In this document: positions 37,887-40,192 of the stretch, in pieces
Numbering within the stretch: the first letter of the stretch is position 1
Layout: every line of letters begins with the position of its first letter
Source: an uncultured Gemmiger sp.
GTDB lineage: Bacteria > Bacillota > Clostridia > Oscillospirales > Ruminococcaceae
Reading direction: 5' to 3'
NCBI GenBank assembly: GCA_949295035.1
Contig: CASFJO010000006.1
Coordinates: 1 to 40,192, forward strand
Length of the DNA: 40,192 bases
Translations under genes and position numbers: made by a program
Notes under the pieces: generated by a model
Database searches by the model: none
What the model saw: only the letters and a program-made list of their open reading frames with translations
Told to the model about the DNA's origin: nothing

Positions 37887-40042
37887 ACGAGCATACCGAG
37901 CAGATCGCCGCCGAACTGGGGCTGGAGCCCCGCTGGGTGGACGCCGCCATTGAACTGATCGACGCGGGCAACACCATTCCGTTTATCGCCCGTTACCGCA
38001 AGGAAGCCACCCACTCCATGGATGACCAGGCCCTGCGCCAGCTGGCTGACCGGCTGGAATACCTGCGCGGGCTGGACAAGCGCCGGGGTGAGGTGCGCGC
38101 CTCCATCGAGACCCAGGGCGCTCTGACACCGGAATTGGACGCGGCGCTGGCGAAGGCAGCCACCCTGGCGGAACTGGAGGATCTGTACCGGCCCTACAAA
38201 CCCAAGCGCAAGACCCGGGCCAGCGTGGCCAAGGCGCGGGGACTGCAGCCTCTGGCGGACGCTCTGCTGGCCCAGGACCCTCGTCTGGATGTGGAAAAAG
38301 AGGCCGCCGCTTATTGCAATGAGGAGGTGCCCGACGCGGCGGCCGCCCTGGCCGGGGCCCGGGACATTTTGGCCGAGCAGATCAGCGACGACGCCCGGCT
38401 GCGGGCGGAACTGCGCCGGTTCTATCACGCTTTCGGGCAGGTGAAGAGCCGGGCCGCCGACCCGGACAAGGACAGCGTCTATGCCCAGTATTACGATTTC
38501 TCCGAGGCGGTGGGGCGTATTGCGGATCACCGGGTGCTGGCGATCGACCGGGGCGAGCGGGAGGGCTTTCTCAAGGTGGAGATCGCCGTGGACCCGGACC
38601 GCACCGCCGATCTGGTCTGCCGGATGTTTGTGAAGAAGTCCGGCGGGGCCAGCGCCGCCCAGGTGGACGCCGCAGCCCGGGACGCCTACACCCGCCTGAT
38701 CCATCCCAGCCTGGAGCGGGAGGTGCGCGTCGCCCTCACCGACAAGGCCGCCGAGGGAGCCATTCATGTGTTCGGCGAGAATCTGCGCCAGTTGCTGCTG
38801 CAGCCGCCCATCCGGGGCAAGGTGGCCATGGGGCTGGACCCGGGCTACCGCATGGGCTGCAAGGTGGCGGTGGTGGACCCCACCGGCAAGGTGCTGGACA
38901 CCGCCGTGGTCTATCCGGTGCCGGAATTTAAGCGGGTGGAGCAGGCCAAAACCACCATCAAGCAGCTGATCCGCCGCCATGGGGTGGAGATCATCGCCAT
39001 CGGCAACGGGACCGCCGGTAAGGAGACCGAACTCTTTGCCGCCGATGTGATCCGGGAACTGGGCGGCGGGGTGCAGTACATGGTGGTCAGCGAGGCCGGG
39101 GCCAGCGTCTATTCCGCCAGCAAGCTGGCCGCCGAGGAGTTTCCCCAGTATGACGTGAACCTGCGCAGCGCGGTGTCCATTGCCCGCCGCTTGCAGGACC
39201 CGCTGGCCGAGCTGGTCAAGATCGACCCCAAGGCCGTGGGGGTGGGCCAGTACCAGCACGACATGCCCGCCAAACGGCTGAACGAGACCCTGGACGGGGT
39301 GGTGGAGGATTGTGTGAACACCGTGGGGGTGGATCTGAACACCGCCAGCGCCCCGCTGCTGGCCCGCGTGGCCGGCATCACCGCCGCTACCGCGAAAAAC
39401 ATCGTGGCCCGCCGGGAGGAAGAGGGCGCCTTTACCTCCCGGAACCAGTTGAAAAAGGTCAAGGGGCTGGGCCCCAAGGCATTTGAGCAGTGCGCGGGCT
39501 TTCTGCGGCTGCCCGGCGCGGCCGATCCGCTGGATGCCACCGCTGTGCATCCGGAAAGCTATGCCGCCGCTTCCGCCGTTCTGAAAAAATGCGGCTTTTC
39601 TCTGGCGGACGTGGGCACTCCCGCCATCTCCTCCCTGCCCAAAACGGTGGAGGCGGTAGGCTACAAGGCCCTTGGTGCCGAGACCGGGGTGGGGGAGCCT
39701 ACCCTGCGGGACATCGTGTCGGAGCTGGTGCGGCCCGGCCGGGATATGCGGGACGAGCTGCCTCCGCCGCTGCTTCGAAGCGATGTGATGGGGCTGGAGG
39801 ACCTGAAACCGGGCATGGAACTGCTGGGCACTGTGCGCAATGTGATCGACTTTGGCGCTTTTGTGGACATCGGGGTACATCAGGATGGCCTGGTACATGT
39901 GAGCCAACTCAGCGAAAAGTTCATCAAGCATCCCAGCCAGGCCGTGCGCGTGGGCGATGTGGTGCGTGTGCGTGTGCTGGATGTGGACCTGAAGAAAAAG
40001 CGGATCGCTCTGACGATGAAGCAGGTCAAACAACCCCAGTAA
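37883..40042 (+). CDS. tex: Tex-family RNA-binding transcription accessory protein
   Basis: The product is 719 residues, full length. It has the Tex N-terminal helical domain (TIPFIARYRKEATHSMDDQALRQL, about 33-56), a YqgF-like RNase H fold (KVAMGLDPGYRMGCKVAVVD and IAIGNGTAGKETE), two helix-hairpin-helix motifs (LLARVAGITAATAKNIVARREE and LKKVKGLGPKAFEQCAGFLR), and a C-terminal S1 domain (about 640-712; GTVRNVIDFGAFVDIGVHQDGLVHVSQLS). Tex binds RNA and affects transcription. The start overlaps the yfhO-like stop (ATGA). The hairpin at 40141-40170 is the first terminator-like structure after it. Confidence 0.96.
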   Translation: MNEHTEQIAAELGLEPRWVDAAIELIDAGNTIPFIARYRKEATHSMDDQALRQLADRLEYLRGLDKRRGEVRASIETQGALTPELDAALAKAATLAELEDLYRPYKPKRKTRASVAKARGLQPLADALLAQDPRLDVEKEAAAYCNEEVPDAAAALAGARDILAEQISDDARLRAELRRFYHAFGQVKSRAADPDKDSVYAQYYDFSEAVGRIADHRVLAIDRGEREGFLKVEIAVDPDRTADLVCRMFVKKSGGASAAQVDAAARDAYTRLIHPSLEREVRVALTDKAAEGAIHVFGENLRQLLLQPPIRGKVAMGLDPGYRMGCKVAVVDPTGKVLDTAVVYPVPEFKRVEQAKTTIKQLIRRHGVEIIAIGNGTAGKETELFAADVIRELGGGVQYMVVSEAGASVYSASKLAAEEFPQYDVNLRSAVSIARRLQDPLAELVKIDPKAVGVGQYQHDMPAKRLNETLDGVVEDCVNTVGVDLNTASAPLLARVAGITAATAKNIVARREEEGAFTSRNQLKKVKGLGPKAFEQCAGFLRLPGAADPLDATAVHPESYAAASAVLKKCGFSLADVGTPAISSLPKTVEAVGYKALGAETGVGEPTLRDIVSELVRPGRDMRDELPPPLLRSDVMGLEDLKPGMELLGTVRNVIDFGAFVDIGVHQDGLVHVSQLSEKFIKHPSQAVRVGDVVRVRVLDVDLKKKRIALTMKQVKQPQ

Positions 40043-40057
40043 AACCGATACAACAGT

Positions 40058-40192
40058 GAATTGTCAAACTAAGTGCAACAGGAATTGAGTTCAAAGTCCC
40101 ATAATTCCTGGGCAGAATGGAAGTTAAGAACCTTTCGAGGCCTGGCGTTAATCAACGCCAGGTTTCGTTTTAGTGTAGCGGGGGCAACACGG
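40058..40192. mobile_element. Possible edge of an IS30-family insertion sequence
   Basis: TTGTCAAACTAAGTGCAACA at about 40060 resembles, from memory, the terminal inverted repeats of clostridial IS30 elements. A perfect 9-bp hairpin (40141-40162, CCTGGCGTT/AACGCCAGG) followed by TTTCGTTTT lies inside. The base composition drops in GC right after tex. The other end and any transposase lie outside the window, so this is tentative. Confidence 0.4.
40141..40170 (+). terminator. Hairpin with T tract near the window end
   Basis: CCTGGCGTT, loop AATC and AACGCCAGG are followed by TTTCGTTTT. It may end transcripts from tex or belong to the putative IS. Confidence 0.55.

Overview
The window looks like chromosomal DNA from a GC-rich member of the Clostridia, most likely an Oscillospiraceae/Ruminococcaceae gut anaerobe of the Faecalibacterium/Subdoligranulum/Gemmiger kind. 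This is inferred from Firmicutes-type ribosome-binding sites (AAGGAGG), DUF3048 lipoproteins, a Pol I without a recognisable proofreading exonuclease site, a Mrp/Mbh-like ion pump and high GC outside the first kilobase. It was not checked by any search.

Region 1-1400 is a small accessory zone. It holds the tail of a basic protein, a relatively AT-rich gene for a two-helix membrane peptide, a GC-rich block of consecutive hairpins (635-798), and a tRNA-Pro(TGG) gene whose upstream tandem copy has decayed. Region 1549-5423 carries three tandem DUF3048 (YerB-like) lipoprotein genes. Region 5502-9227 has a small anchored protein, a metallo-beta-lactamase-fold protein with a degenerate metal site, a type I asparaginase and a histidine-kinase-like ATPase with no phospho-acceptor His. 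Region 9462-14006 has NAD-dependent GAPDH behind a candidate Rex site, a ketopantoate-reductase-like enzyme, and a translationally coupled trio: family 2 glycosyltransferase, OGG1-like DNA glycosylase and HAD hydrolase.

The centrepiece is a ten-gene minus-strand operon (23205 to 14083). Its order is MrpE, F, G, an MbhD-like protein, an MbhE-MrpB fusion, MrpC and MrpD, followed by three more NuoL/MrpA-like antiporter subunits. This follows the membrane half of Mbh/Mbs complexes, but no hydrogenase, ferredoxin or NADH module is present. The promoter has a perfect palindrome between its -35 and -10 boxes.

Region 23391-28257 carries an M24B Xaa-Pro aminopeptidase, then two adjacent G3E (CobW/COG0523) GTPases: one with four 63-bp His-rich repeats, the other apparently fused to a YcgQ/TIGR03943-type domain. 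Two small genes follow. Region 28300-40042 is mostly housekeeping: a PRTase-like protein with an altered PRPP loop, coaD, a polA-rimI-tsaD operon, a tRNA-dihydrouridine synthase, a YfbR-type HD nucleotidase, a YfhO-like membrane protein and Tex. The last 130 bases may be the edge of an IS30-family element.

Genes are tightly packed, with many 4-nt ATGA/GTGA overlaps and shared two-way terminators between convergent genes. Five promoters share the extended -10 form TGGTATACT, TGGTATAAT or TGGTACAAT.
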